Shown piece by piece: positions 42,380 through 50,562 of a stretch of DNA of 64,000 nt (positions are counted from its first letter, which is position 1; the number at the start of each line of letters is the position of its first letter). The position numbers and the translations under genes were made by a program. Location of the stretch: contig QLUR01000005.1 in the NCBI GenBank assembly GCA_018725565.1, positions 37,784-101,783 on the forward strand, read 5' to 3'. The notes under the pieces were generated by a model. It was not told where the DNA came from. It was given only the letters and a program-made list of their open reading frames with translations, and ran no database searches. This DNA comes from Bacillota bacterium. Lineage in GTDB: Bacteria > Bacillota > Dethiobacteria > Dethiobacterales > Dethiobacteraceae.

Positions 42380-43390
42380 ATGAAAAAGGGCTTGTTTTTG
42401 CTTGCTTTGTGTCTGGCCCCAATAGTGTTGTCCGGTTGCGCCCGCCGTCCTGACGCGCCGCCCGCCGGGCCGGCAGCATCGGTGGCGCCTGCAGCTCCAA
42501 GGATTAAAGTTTACACTACTTTCTATCCGCTTTACGATTTTGCCGGGAAAATCGGCGGTGAGCGCATAGAGGCAGCCAAGCTGTTACCGCCTGGTGTCAG
42601 CCCGCATGACTGGGAGCCGGACCCGGGAACGCTGTCCGGACTGCAGGCAGCTGACGTTCTGCTGTACAACGGCTTGGGGCTTGAGCCATGGCTTGACAAT
42701 GTTGTGGAATCCCTTGGCACAACAAAACTGGTCAGTGTCAATACAACGGAGGGAATTGAGCCGCGATGGGGCTATGTGGATCCCTGCGCCAAGGTCGACA
42801 AAGAGCCATGCAAACCCTCGTGTGAACCGAAAGAGGAGCAAAAAACGGAACAACAGGCCGCCGGGAAACTGCCTGACCCGCACGTTTGGCTTGACCCGCT
42901 GCTGGCCCTGAAGCAGGCGGAAAGGGTGTTGGAGGCGCTGGTAGCGGCTGACGCGGTCAACGAGCAGTACTTTCGTGATAACTTTGCAGCACTCAAAGGA
43001 CAATTCGAGCAGCTTGATGCCGAGTACCGGGAGGCGCTGCAGGGAAAAGCGCGCAACAAGTTTATTGTTACCCATCTTTCCTTCGCTTATCTGGCCGAGC
43101 GCTACGGCCTAGAGCAGGTAGGTATTGCCGGTCTTTCGCCGCAGGCTGAGCCGACGGCGCGTGAATTGACAGTGTTGGTCAGGCTTATTCGCGAATACGG
43201 TATCCGCTATATCTTCCAGGAACCGCTCGTCACCCCGCGCCTGGCGCAGGTGCTGGCGGCGGAGACAGGGGCAGGCATCCTGACGCTTAATCCGCTGGAA
43301 GGACTTTTACCGGAAGAAATCGAGGCCGGCAAAGATTATTTCTCCGTAATGCGTGAAAATCTGACCCAATTGCAAAGAGCTCTTAAATAG
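42380..43390 (+). CDS. znuA: Zinc ABC transporter substrate-binding lipoprotein ZnuA
   Basis: A 336-residue cluster 9 solute-binding protein with a lipoprotein signal (lipobox LSGC, Cys20). The metal-site histidines lie in GVSPHDWEPDP (about 73-83), DPHVWLDP (about 167-174) and THLSFAYLAERYG (about 233-245). Between the first two, where zinc-binding homologues have a His-rich loop, this protein has a charged loop with three cysteines (about 134-160: DPCAKVDKEPCKPSCEPKEE). Start is ATG 42380 with CGGAGGTG; an upstream TTG lacks a binding site. It is the first gene of znuA-znuC-znuB-zur. Confidence 0.88.
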   Translation: MKKGLFLLALCLAPIVLSGCARRPDAPPAGPAASVAPAAPRIKVYTTFYPLYDFAGKIGGERIEAAKLLPPGVSPHDWEPDPGTLSGLQAADVLLYNGLGLEPWLDNVVESLGTTKLVSVNTTEGIEPRWGYVDPCAKVDKEPCKPSCEPKEEQKTEQQAAGKLPDPHVWLDPLLALKQAERVLEALVAADAVNEQYFRDNFAALKGQFEQLDAEYREALQGKARNKFIVTHLSFAYLAERYGLEQVGIAGLSPQAEPTARELTVLVRLIREYGIRYIFQEPLVTPRLAQVLAAETGAGILTLNPLEGLLPEEIEAGKDYFSVMRENLTQLQRALK

Positions 43391-43402
43391 AGGGGAACAA
43401 AG

Positions 43403-44155
43403 ATGAGACTGCCTGTCCTGGAGCTGGACAAAATAACTTTTTATTACGGTGACAGGATGGTCCTGGACCAGGTCAGCCTGACTGTTTTTTCCGGAGATTT
43501 TCTGGGCATTGTCGGCCCCAACGGCTCAGGTAAAAGTACGCTTTTGAAAATCATTGCCGGATTGCTTAAGCCTGCGGAGGGATCTATGCGTTTTTTCGGC
43601 GCGAGGCGGGAGAACTCACGCCGGGAGACACGCATCGGCTATGTGGCTCAAAACGTGACTTCGTTCAATCAGGGCTTTCCCGCCACAGTCGGGGAGACCG
43701 TTTTAGCCGGCCTGACGGCTTCTCTTGGGCTGCTGCGCCGGCCCGGCCGGCGGGAAAAGCGGCTGGTTGATGAGACTTTGGCTAGTGTTGGCTTGGCGGA
43801 TTTGCAGAAGCGACTTATCGGGGAGCTGTCCGGCGGGCAGCAGCAGCGTGTTTTTATTGCCCGTGCCCTGGTGGCTGCGCCCGCTCTGCTGTTGCTTGAT
43901 GAACCGACTGTGGGGGTTGACGTTGACGCCAAGGAAAGATTTTACGAACTACTGACCGCTTTGCGCCAGGAGCGTGGACTGACATTGCTGATGGTCAGCC
44001 ATGATGTCGGGGTGGTGGCGGAGCAGGTGCAAAGCATCGCCTGTTTAAACAAAAAACTGTTTTTCCACGGCTCGCCGGCGCAGTTCTGGACGGAAGACGC
44101 ACTCTGCCAGGCGTACGGCTCCGCTATCCGCCTTCTGCACCACGGGGACCACTGA
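43403..44155 (+). CDS. znuC: Zinc ABC transporter ATPase ZnuC
   Basis: A 250-residue ABC ATPase with Walker A GPNGSGKST (about 38-46), the Q-loop in YVAQN, the signature LSGGQQQR (about 143-150) and Walker B LLLLDEPTVGVD (about 161-172), and the H-loop MVSHD. It powers import of the metal delivered by ZnuA. The ATG follows a GAGGGG. It sits between the binding protein and permease genes with gaps of 12 and 4 bases. Confidence 0.93.
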   Translation: MRLPVLELDKITFYYGDRMVLDQVSLTVFSGDFLGIVGPNGSGKSTLLKIIAGLLKPAEGSMRFFGARRENSRRETRIGYVAQNVTSFNQGFPATVGETVLAGLTASLGLLRRPGRREKRLVDETLASVGLADLQKRLIGELSGGQQQRVFIARALVAAPALLLLDEPTVGVDVDAKERFYELLTALRQERGLTLLMVSHDVGVVAEQVQSIACLNKKLFFHGSPAQFWTEDALCQAYGSAIRLLHHGDH

Positions 44156-44159
44156 AAGG

Positions 44160-45062
44160 GTGACCGGATTGTTCGACTTCTGGGAGTATGCCTTTATGCA
44201 AAGAGCTTATCTGGCCGGATTGGTAGTTGCAGTTCTCTGCCCGACGATCGGGATTTACCTGGTGCTGCGCAGGCTGTCTATGATCGGTGAAATGTTTGCC
44301 CATGTTTCACTGGCTGGAGTGGCGCTCGGCATTTTTACCGGTGTTTATCCCCTGGCCACAGCTCTGGGGGTTTCAATTGGCGCTGCCGCGGCCTTGGAAA
44401 TACTGCGGCGCACCTACCGAATCTTTACCGAACTGGCCATTGCCATTATTATCTCCGCCGGTCTTAGCCTCGCCGTGGTGCTGATCGGTCTGAGCAGGGC
44501 ATTTAATGTTGACCTGTACTCTTATCTGTTTGGCAGTGTTATCGCCATCGGTACGCAGGATCTGTGGCTGGTGGCGGCGGTTGGTTTGCTGGTAGTCAGC
44601 TTTGCCTTGCTCTTCCAAAAAGAATTGTTTTATATTGCTTTTGACGAGGAAGCGGCCCGCACGTCAGGAGTCGCCGTTGACCTGGTAAATACGTTGTTCG
44701 TAGCAGCCACCGCTTTAACCATCTCCGTGTCTATGCGCGTCGTCGGGATTTTGCTCGTCTCGTCACTGATCACAGTCCCGGTGGCGGCCGCTCTGCAGGT
44801 GGGCAGGAGTTTCCGTGCAACTGCTTTCCTGGCCTATGTATTTGCGGTGTTTTCTGTCTTATGCGGGTTGTTTGTCTCTTACCATGCCAACCTGGCCCCG
44901 GGCGGCAGCATTGTGCTCACTGCAGTAGTATTATTCGTGCTGGCTGCCGCCTGCAGAAAGATTTTTGCCGGAGGAGGAAGACTGCTTGCTAAAAACCAGC
45001 TATCTCGACACCCTGAAGAAGAAAGGTTACAAGCTAACGCCCCAGCGGCGGAAGATTATTGA
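44160..45062 (+). CDS. znuB: Zinc ABC transporter permease ZnuB
   Basis: A 300-residue ABC-3 family permease with about eight membrane spans. Family landmarks are LVLRRLSMIGEMFAHVSLAGVALG (about 35-58, seen as RRLSMIGEMFAHVSLAG) and FDEEAARTSGV (about 161-171), with MRVVGILLVSSLITVPVAAA near 194-213. It forms the channel of the Zn (or Mn/Fe) importer. Start GTG. The last 77 bases overlap, in another frame, the start of the Fur-family gene. Confidence 0.92.
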   Translation: MTGLFDFWEYAFMQRAYLAGLVVAVLCPTIGIYLVLRRLSMIGEMFAHVSLAGVALGIFTGVYPLATALGVSIGAAAALEILRRTYRIFTELAIAIIISAGLSLAVVLIGLSRAFNVDLYSYLFGSVIAIGTQDLWLVAAVGLLVVSFALLFQKELFYIAFDEEAARTSGVAVDLVNTLFVAATALTISVSMRVVGILLVSSLITVPVAAALQVGRSFRATAFLAYVFAVFSVLCGLFVSYHANLAPGGSIVLTAVVLFVLAAACRKIFAGGGRLLAKNQLSRHPEEERLQANAPAAEDY

Positions 45063-45459
45063 GGTTTTGCGCCGGGCCGGCAGCCGCCTGGCCGTTCGGG
45101 AAATACACCGGCGAATGCGCGGGGAGCTGCCTGCTGTCAGCATGGACACCGTGTACCGTAACTTGCACCTGTTGTGTGATGTCGGGCTGGTTCACCAGAT
45201 TTCGCTGTCCTCCGGCTCTGTTTATGAGCTGGCTGCTGACCTGTGCCATCATCACCACCTGATTTGTGTTGATTGCGAGAAGGTCGTCTGTATTGAGTAT
45301 TGCCCCGACCTGCAGGGGTACAATGAACAAGCCGTCAGGCAGGGCTTTGACCTGGTTGGTCACACTTTTGCCTTGCAGGGACGATGCCCCGCTTGCCAGC
45401 AGTCAATAACAGAACCCTCACCCGCCCTCTCCCGGGAGGAGCGGCGAATTGAGAATTAA
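44986..45459 (+). CDS. zur: Fur-family regulator, probable Zur
   Basis: A 157-residue Fur-fold repressor: N-terminal winged helix (KLTPQRRKIIEVLRRAG at about 13-29, with the DNA-recognition MDTVYRNLHLL near 55-65), a HHHHLICVDCEKVV metal site (about 88-101) and the structural zinc pairs C-x2-C (CVDC and CPAC near the C-terminus). Location at the end of the zinc operon points to Zur. TTG 44986 fits GGAGGAGGA seven bases upstream; it lies 77 bases inside znuB. The C-terminal last 15 residues (EPSPALSREERR) derive from a GC-rich stretch and look unusual. Confidence 0.85.
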   Translation: MLKTSYLDTLKKKGYKLTPQRRKIIEVLRRAGSRLAVREIHRRMRGELPAVSMDTVYRNLHLLCDVGLVHQISLSSGSVYELAADLCHHHHLICVDCEKVVCIEYCPDLQGYNEQAVRQGFDLVGHTFALQGRCPACQQSITEPSPALSREERRIEN

Positions 45460-45486
45460 CCTCTTCACTGGGCAGGCATTCCCTGC

Positions 45487-46479
45487 TCAGCTTCTTTCTA
45501 ATACTTGCCGGTAGATGCCGGCAATTTTTTTTGTCAGCAGGCGGTTGTCAAACTCTTTTTCCGCCAGTTCCCGTCCAAATCTTTGCAGGGAACGCAAGGC
45601 TGCCCGATTTTGGATAAGCAACCCCAAATCAAAAAACATAGTCTTATAGCAGGCATCTGTCCCGGCCAAACCGCTCAGATCCAGGTATTTTTGCCGTACT
45701 TTTTCCGGCGTAATAAGGCCCTGGTATGTCCGCCCCAGGACCAGAACTGCGTTGCCGGCCGCCAACCCTTCGATAGCAGCCCGGCCGGTGCCGGCCAGGA
45801 TATCCGTCCGGGCCAGCAAAGCGGCAATTTCATTGCTCCAGCCAAGATAGCGGGCTCTGTTGCCTGGAGGTTTTTTGTTGCCGGCCACATAAAACTCCAC
45901 GTCTTCAAACAGCTCAACGGCCTTACAGAACTGCATGAAGCCTTTTGTTTTCGTGCCGTCAACTCGGGCCACCAAGGCTATTTTAATCGGCTCATGCTTA
46001 TCACCCGGCCTGAATTCCTCCAGGTCCGCGCCGTTGGGTACTACCTGGGTTTTACCGGCAAACTCCCGCAGACTGTTGGCTACTCTCTGTGAAATACAAA
46101 TAACAGCACTTGCTTTCTGTAAATAGGGACGGTGCTCCTGCTGGTTCAGCCCAAGGCCGTGACAGGTGACAACGAAAGGGATATTGAGTTTTTGGGCCAA
46201 CTCGGCCGCTGTAGGGAAAGTAAGTGAAGAATGGGCATGAATGAGTTGCCAGTGGCCGTCCTTAACTTGAAGGTACACAGCTTCCCGGTCATTTGGCCTG
46301 ATAATGACGGCACCCAGCCGGGCGATGCATTGCCGGTATGTCTCCAGTGCCTGGTAAGAGGGGTAGCTTTCCATAATCAGCCCGGCCGAGAGGCCCTGCT
46401 GCTGCTGTTCGCCAACGAGGGCAAAGACATGGGTGGTTTGACCGGAGTGGGAAAAACGGTTAATATGCAGTACGCGCAA
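45487..46479 (-). CDS. Family 4 glycosyltransferase (spore-surface type)
   Basis: A 330-residue GT-B transferase: an N-terminal half beginning MRVLHINRF with IHAHSSLTFPTAAELAQKL (about 80-98), and a C-terminal nucleotide-sugar domain with VPNGADLEEF (about 146-155) and an E-x-LAAGNAVLVLG segment. It is clearly related to the transferase at 51316 (compare LHAHSPLTFPTSLAVARSL), with which it brackets the CAP, SPOCS-like and ATP-grasp genes. I choose TTG 46479 since AAAGAGGTG lies upstream; GTG 46491 would overlap that site. Donor and acceptor unknown. Confidence 0.8.
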   Translation of the reverse strand: MRVLHINRFSHSGQTTHVFALVGEQQQQGLSAGLIMESYPSYQALETYRQCIARLGAVIIRPNDREAVYLQVKDGHWQLIHAHSSLTFPTAAELAQKLNIPFVVTCHGLGLNQQEHRPYLQKASAVICISQRVANSLREFAGKTQVVPNGADLEEFRPGDKHEPIKIALVARVDGTKTKGFMQFCKAVELFEDVEFYVAGNKKPPGNRARYLGWSNEIAALLARTDILAGTGRAAIEGLAAGNAVLVLGRTYQGLITPEKVRQKYLDLSGLAGTDACYKTMFFDLGLLIQNRAALRSLQRFGRELAEKEFDNRLLTKKIAGIYRQVLERS

Positions 46480-46532
46480 TTTATTGTTCACCTCTTTCCC
46501 CTTAATTTATGGGTGTTGTCAGCCGAAGGTGA

Positions 46533-46560
46533 AAGAAAAAAGCCGCCTGGAGTGGCGGCT
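46533..46560 (-). terminator. Terminator after the CAP-domain gene (minus strand)
   Basis: AGCCGCC (46541-46547), loop TGGAGT, GGCGGCT (46554-46560); in reverse the stem is followed by TTTTTTCTTTC. Confidence 0.85.
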
Positions 46561-46597
46561 CGCCGATTTTGCGCGTATCTGGCGAAAGAAATATTGC

Positions 46598-47149
46598 TTA
46601 GCGCATAAACCCGATAAACATCTGGGTGACAAACAGCTGGCGGCCCGCACGGACCACGCCGATTCCCGTTCGGCTGAAGCGATGATTTAACAAAGTGTTG
46701 CGGTGTTGCCTGCTGTTCATAAAGAGAAGCACGGCGTTAGCAGGTGTAGTGGTGCGGGCGATATTCTCTCCGGCATAGTTATAGCGTATGCCGGCATTGC
46801 GCATCATTGCAAACGGTGATCCGTAAATAGGCGAGTGGTGTCCCACATAGTTGTTGTCTACCATGTCCTGACTTTTTCTCCGGGCCAGTTGCACCAGCGC
46901 CGGATCAAGGACCAGTGGAGCCAGCCCCCGGCTTGTCCGCTCATGGTTAATAGCAGCAAAAATATGCTGTTCCGCGGCGGTTAATCCGGCATCGATAGGG
47001 GGTTGTTCAGCGGGAGCGGGTGCGGGCTGCTGCTGAAAGCGGGCAAACCAGGCTGGTTCGGGCCAGCGGGGGACGGAGGCTGATGCTGCTCCATGGAGAG
47101 CAAAGACGAAAAGAGGGACAATAAGCAACAATCGCGCAGAAATCTTCAC
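46598..47149 (-). CDS. Secreted CAP-domain (SCP/YkwD) protein
   Basis: A 183-residue protein with an N-terminal signal peptide (about 1-25), a proline-rich spacer (about 35-50), and a CAP domain: INHERTSRGLAPLVLDPAL (about 67-85), DNNYVGHHSPIYGSPFAMM (about 97-115) and YAGENIA (about 124-130). Bacterial CAP proteins of this type are common in spore formers, some being spore-surface or germination-related. AGGGAGGAA lies before the ATG in reverse. A clear terminator follows. Confidence 0.87.
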   Translation of the reverse strand: MKISARLLLIVPLFVFALHGAASASVPRWPEPAWFARFQQQPAPAPAEQPPIDAGLTAAEQHIFAAINHERTSRGLAPLVLDPALVQLARRKSQDMVDNNYVGHHSPIYGSPFAMMRNAGIRYNYAGENIARTTTPANAVLLFMNSRQHRNTLLNHRFSRTGIGVVRAGRQLFVTQMFIGFMR

Positions 47150-47296
47150 AAGCTATTCCTCCCTTGAAAACTTTTGGCTTCAATAGCTTATCAGGAGCTG
47201 GCGGGACAGTCAAATGCTGACAGCAGAGGTTTACTGTATCTGCAACAGATAGCTTGTCCTGAAGCAACTGAAAGTTGGTCTGCCTGCTAAATATGG

Positions 47297-48745
47297 TTAA
47301 TTTTTGGTGTCTGGTTTTTTATGGAGCAATCCGGCAAATTTTTCCCAAACACTTTTCCTGCTTTCCAGTTCACTTTCCAGTTCCTTAACTTTCTCTCGCA
47401 GCATGGAAGCAACTATCTGCGTCTCACCCAGTTTGCTGCGCAGTGAAAACACCTCCGCCTGCAATTTCCTTTTCTCCGTTTCTGTTTGTGTTAGCTTGTT
47501 CTGCAGCTGTTCATACTGCGTTTTAAGGAGAGTCAGCTCTCCTGCCTCTGATTTCGATCTTTCCCCCAGTTTTTGAACTGTTCCTTCCAATAGCCGTATT
47601 TGTTCCTGCCATTTCTGGCGCTGCTTGGTATGACTTTCCTGTGCGCGCTCCAGCAGTTGACGCAGCTGCAACAGGGAGGCCTCTTTTTGTTGCAGACGGG
47701 ATTCAAGCACCTTTCTCCCCTCCATCAGCTGCCTGGCATGGAGCAGAAGAAGGCTGCCCTGCTCGTCGGCAGCAGACTCTCTTGCCGGATTGACGTCGTC
47801 CGCTGTTTCCAAAGGAAAGCACCAGCTTTCAGGGGGCAAAGCGGCGGCCAGATTTAGCGTGTTGACTCCGAGTCCTCCGATACGCAAAGGATGCCAGGCG
47901 CTGATATCCTTCCCCGCAGACTGCAATTGTCCGTCTGGTGTGCTACAGACTTGCAGGCGGCCCGACTCATCGGCAACCCACAGGTGTACAGCCTGGTCTT
48001 GTTCAAAGAAACTTAAATATTTCGGGGTGAAATCAACAGGCAGTAATTTGAGCGGCAGCCAGCCGCCGCCCGGCCAGCCGCCCGCTTTCTTCCGGCAATA
48101 ACCTATAAAATCAGCTTCAGTGTCATGCCAGGCAACGTGAACTGTTTGGCTCGCATCAAGCCAGATAACACTAAGAGCTCCGCTCCGGATGGCCCGGGCC
48201 AGGGGCAGCGGGCTGCCGGCTTTTTGCGCCTGGCCGCTATACTGATACAGCAGAGCCTGATTTACCTGATCGTACAACAGCAGATGGCTTCCGCCGTGCC
48301 GGTCCATCACCAGGCCGGTGGGAAACGTTGCCTCAGACACGGTGGAGACGACGTTAACTACCCAGCCGCTGGAGGCGCAGCTGTTACCATGTAGCAGCCT
48401 GCCGGTTTGACCACCATAGAAAGAGCTGTTGCCGCCGGCGGAAAAAGCCAGGAAAAAGGGTAATTCTGAATTCGTAACGTTAAAAGCTGCTTTATGAATG
48501 CTTTCCCCGTTAGTCAGCAAATAACCCAGTTGGTTATTAGTATCTGCGGCGATTATGTGGAGCAGGCCTTCCCGGTCAGGTGCGGCCTGGAAGCGGCGGC
48601 AACCGGCGGCGATAACTTTTTCCTGCTCCCAGACTTCACGTTGGCGGCGGTGGGTAAAAATAAGTTCGTCTTGTCCTGTCAGATGCAAAAAAAAGTCCCG
48701 GGTTCCTGAGCGATAAAAATAGGGTAATAGAAAATAGCCATGCAC
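47297..48745 (-). CDS. Coiled-coil protein with beta-rich N-terminal domain (unknown)
   Basis: A 482-residue protein with no signal peptide. Residues 1-300 have a repeated pattern of short hydrophobic strands with W and G turns, like a beta-propeller (segments with HIIAADTNNQLGYLL, HLLLYDQVNQALLYQY, HVAWHDTEADFIGY, HLWVADESGRLQV at spacings of about 45). Residues 330-465 form a long heptad coiled coil rich in Glu, Lys and Leu. Start GTG 48745 is set by GGAGGGA. Similar large proteins with a propeller and coiled coil are found near spore-coat genes in related genomes as far as I recall; function unknown. Confidence 0.7.
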   Translation of the reverse strand: MHGYFLLPYFYRSGTRDFFLHLTGQDELIFTHRRQREVWEQEKVIAAGCRRFQAAPDREGLLHIIAADTNNQLGYLLTNGESIHKAAFNVTNSELPFFLAFSAGGNSSFYGGQTGRLLHGNSCASSGWVVNVVSTVSEATFPTGLVMDRHGGSHLLLYDQVNQALLYQYSGQAQKAGSPLPLARAIRSGALSVIWLDASQTVHVAWHDTEADFIGYCRKKAGGWPGGGWLPLKLLPVDFTPKYLSFFEQDQAVHLWVADESGRLQVCSTPDGQLQSAGKDISAWHPLRIGGLGVNTLNLAAALPPESWCFPLETADDVNPARESAADEQGSLLLLHARQLMEGRKVLESRLQQKEASLLQLRQLLERAQESHTKQRQKWQEQIRLLEGTVQKLGERSKSEAGELTLLKTQYEQLQNKLTQTETEKRKLQAEVFSLRSKLGETQIVASMLREKVKELESELESRKSVWEKFAGLLHKKPDTKN

Positions 48746-48822
48746 TAAAATCCCTCCCTTCGCTATTAATATATATAGCACCTCCACTTTCCGCATACCT
48801 GAAAAAGTCAGTCAATATTTTC

Positions 48823-48850
48823 ACCACACTCGCCGCAAAGACATATATTA
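48823..48850 (+). promoter_or_regulatory. Sigma-K-like promoter before the SPOCS-like gene
   Basis: AC (48823-48824), 17 bases, CATATATTA (48842-48850), which fits the mother-cell sigma-K consensus AC / CATANNNTA. It is 81 bases before the ATG at 48931. Confidence 0.4.
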
Positions 48851-48930
48851 TTGTTGAAAGTCAACGCAGCACTCCCGGCAGCAGGGACTGCAGCAAAAAG
48901 TACATATTTTGCAGAAAGGAGGCCTGAAAT

Positions 48931-49590
48931 ATGATGAAAACCAGTGGTGCCAAAAAGAGCGAATTGAATGCCAGGCAGGTGGCGGATGTACATCCCGGTG
49001 TCTGTGACCCGGTTTATGGTTGTCCTCCCCCTGTAGAAGTGGTCTGTATTGTAACGGAAAAGGTCTATGATGAATGTAAAAACATTCAGGTTAACGAAGA
49101 TGAATTCATTTACGAAGCGCACCCGGAATGTCCTGTTCAAGATGTGGTCTGCCTCAGCGCGGAATTGTTGGCTGAGCCTTGCTGCGAAGTGCCAACCCCG
49201 GGACGCATCCGGGTGACTTTTACCTACAGAGTTAAAATCAGACTTTTCTTTGATGACTATCCTCCGGTTGATCTGGAAAAAGATGTAACTGTAATTAAGC
49301 TCTTCAATGTTCCTAGAGCCGGTGAAGAAGGATTGCATGTCCAGTGTTATGTCCCCTTTATTGAATGTCTGGATGCCTTTGTCAGGGCAGAAGAACTGGT
49401 CTACGACCACCTGAAGACCACCATTATCGCCTGCGTCGGCAAGTATATCCTGATTAAACTGAAAGCTAGGGTTCAGCTGCTGATTCCGGCTTACGGCTTC
49501 TGTCCCGAACCGCCGGACTGCGACGAAGTGGTTGGTCTTTGCCCCGACTTCCGCCCCGAATGGCCGCCCTTCCCTCCGCAGACTAGATAG
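48931..49590 (+). CDS. Cysteine-rich SPOCS-like (DUF3794) spore protein
   Basis: A 219-residue protein with more than a dozen Cys and many Pro. Alternating strands such as VCIVTEKVYDECKNIQV (about 36-52), IRVTFTYRVKIRLFF (about 91-105) and KYILIKLKARVQLLIPAYG (about 171-189) fit the SPOCS/DUF3794 domain of Clostridial spore-coat and SipL-type proteins. The C-terminal tail is Pro/Cys rich (CPEPPDCDEVV). AAAGGAGG precedes the ATG and a sigma-K-like promoter is upstream. It probably is a mother-cell-made spore-coat structural protein. Confidence 0.6.
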   Translation: MMKTSGAKKSELNARQVADVHPGVCDPVYGCPPPVEVVCIVTEKVYDECKNIQVNEDEFIYEAHPECPVQDVVCLSAELLAEPCCEVPTPGRIRVTFTYRVKIRLFFDDYPPVDLEKDVTVIKLFNVPRAGEEGLHVQCYVPFIECLDAFVRAEELVYDHLKTTIIACVGKYILIKLKARVQLLIPAYGFCPEPPDCDEVVGLCPDFRPEWPPFPPQTR

Positions 49591-49595
49591 ACTAA

Positions 49596-49623
49596 AGAGA
49601 CCGGCGCTAAAGCGTCGGTCTCT
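49596..49623 (+). terminator. Hairpin after the SPOCS-like gene
   Basis: AGAGACCGGCGC (49596-49607), loop TAAA, GCGTCGGTCTCT (49612-49623), one G-T pair. There is no T-run after it. Confidence 0.55.
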
Positions 49624-49695
49624 TGCTGCAAATGACAAGCGCATGACATCAGTAATATTATTGCAAACAAAGTAACTATACGAGGAGTGACAATT

Positions 49696-50562
49696 TTGCG
49701 GATCGGAATACTTTCCCAGGCCAGAATTAATCTGGACTTACAACGGTTTACCAGGGCGGCGGTTCAGAAAGGCGTGCATCTCAGCGTATTACATCCGCGC
49801 CAGTTGATTCTAAAAATCAGGCGGGAGAAGCTTTATTTGCTAGACACTTATATGCGGCCTGTCCAGGTGGACGCCATGATTAATTGGGCGCCCTGCCCAG
49901 AGTTTCTGGAGATTGAACAGGCCTGCCGGATTCTCAGGATTCCCTTTGTTAACAGCACAGAGGCGGTTCGACGTGCCAGAAACAAAATGCTGACCAGCCT
50001 CATACTGTGCGAACATGATCTGCCGCAGCCAGAGACTGCCTTTGTAAACGAGGCACATCCAGCCTTGCCGCTTCTGTTGCCAGTTCCGCTCGTTTTTAAA
50101 CCTAAAAGCGGAACAACCGGACAAGGCGCAAAAAAGATTGAGACAGCACACGAATACCGAACGCTGCTGATGCACCGCCAGGTGAGGCAAGACCTTTATC
50201 TGCAAAGCTATGTCCCCAATGGCGGCTGGGACCTGCGGGTTGTTGTTATCGGCCGCAGCGTGCTTGGCGCTATCAAGAAAACCGCCCGTCAAGGCGAATG
50301 GCGGACACACGTAGCTTACGGAGGAAAAGTGGAACCATGCCAGCTGGAAAGCGAACTGGAACAACTAGCGTTAAGGGTTGCGGAAGTGCTTGGCCTTTCT
50401 ATCACCGGCCTGGATATTATGATCGATAAGACTAATGAATCATACCAGATTCTTGAGGCTAATGCTGTTCCCGGCCTGAAAATATTTGAGGAAGCAACTG
50501 GGATAAGCGTTGCACAGGCCATCCTTGACCACATGATAAGCCTGGTGAAAAAGAATGCCTAA
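49696..50562 (+). CDS. ATP-grasp protein (RimK-like), spore-coat type
   Basis: A 288-residue RimK-type ATP-grasp ligase: N-terminal Rossmann-like part (1-90), then FKPKSGTTGQGAKKIE (about 134-149) as the phosphate-binding loop, YLQSYVPNGGWDLRVVVIG (about 172-190) and the metal-binding GLDIMIDK...ILEANAVPGLKIFE region (about 237-262). It would form an amide bond between an acyl phosphate and an amine. TTG 49696 is used because GAGGAG lies eight bases upstream; a GTG at 49687 overlaps that site. It overlaps the next ATP-grasp gene by eight bases. Confidence 0.82.
   Translation: MRIGILSQARINLDLQRFTRAAVQKGVHLSVLHPRQLILKIRREKLYLLDTYMRPVQVDAMINWAPCPEFLEIEQACRILRIPFVNSTEAVRRARNKMLTSLILCEHDLPQPETAFVNEAHPALPLLLPVPLVFKPKSGTTGQGAKKIETAHEYRTLLMHRQVRQDLYLQSYVPNGGWDLRVVVIGRSVLGAIKKTARQGEWRTHVAYGGKVEPCQLESELEQLALRVAEVLGLSITGLDIMIDKTNESYQILEANAVPGLKIFEEATGISVAQAILDHMISLVKKNA

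Noticed and set aside
45415..45450. Interspersed repeat (CCCTCACCCGCCCTCTCCC) at the end of zur
   Set aside because: The sequence looks like a common GC-rich repeat type and may have replaced the gene's original end, but only one copy is visible in the window.
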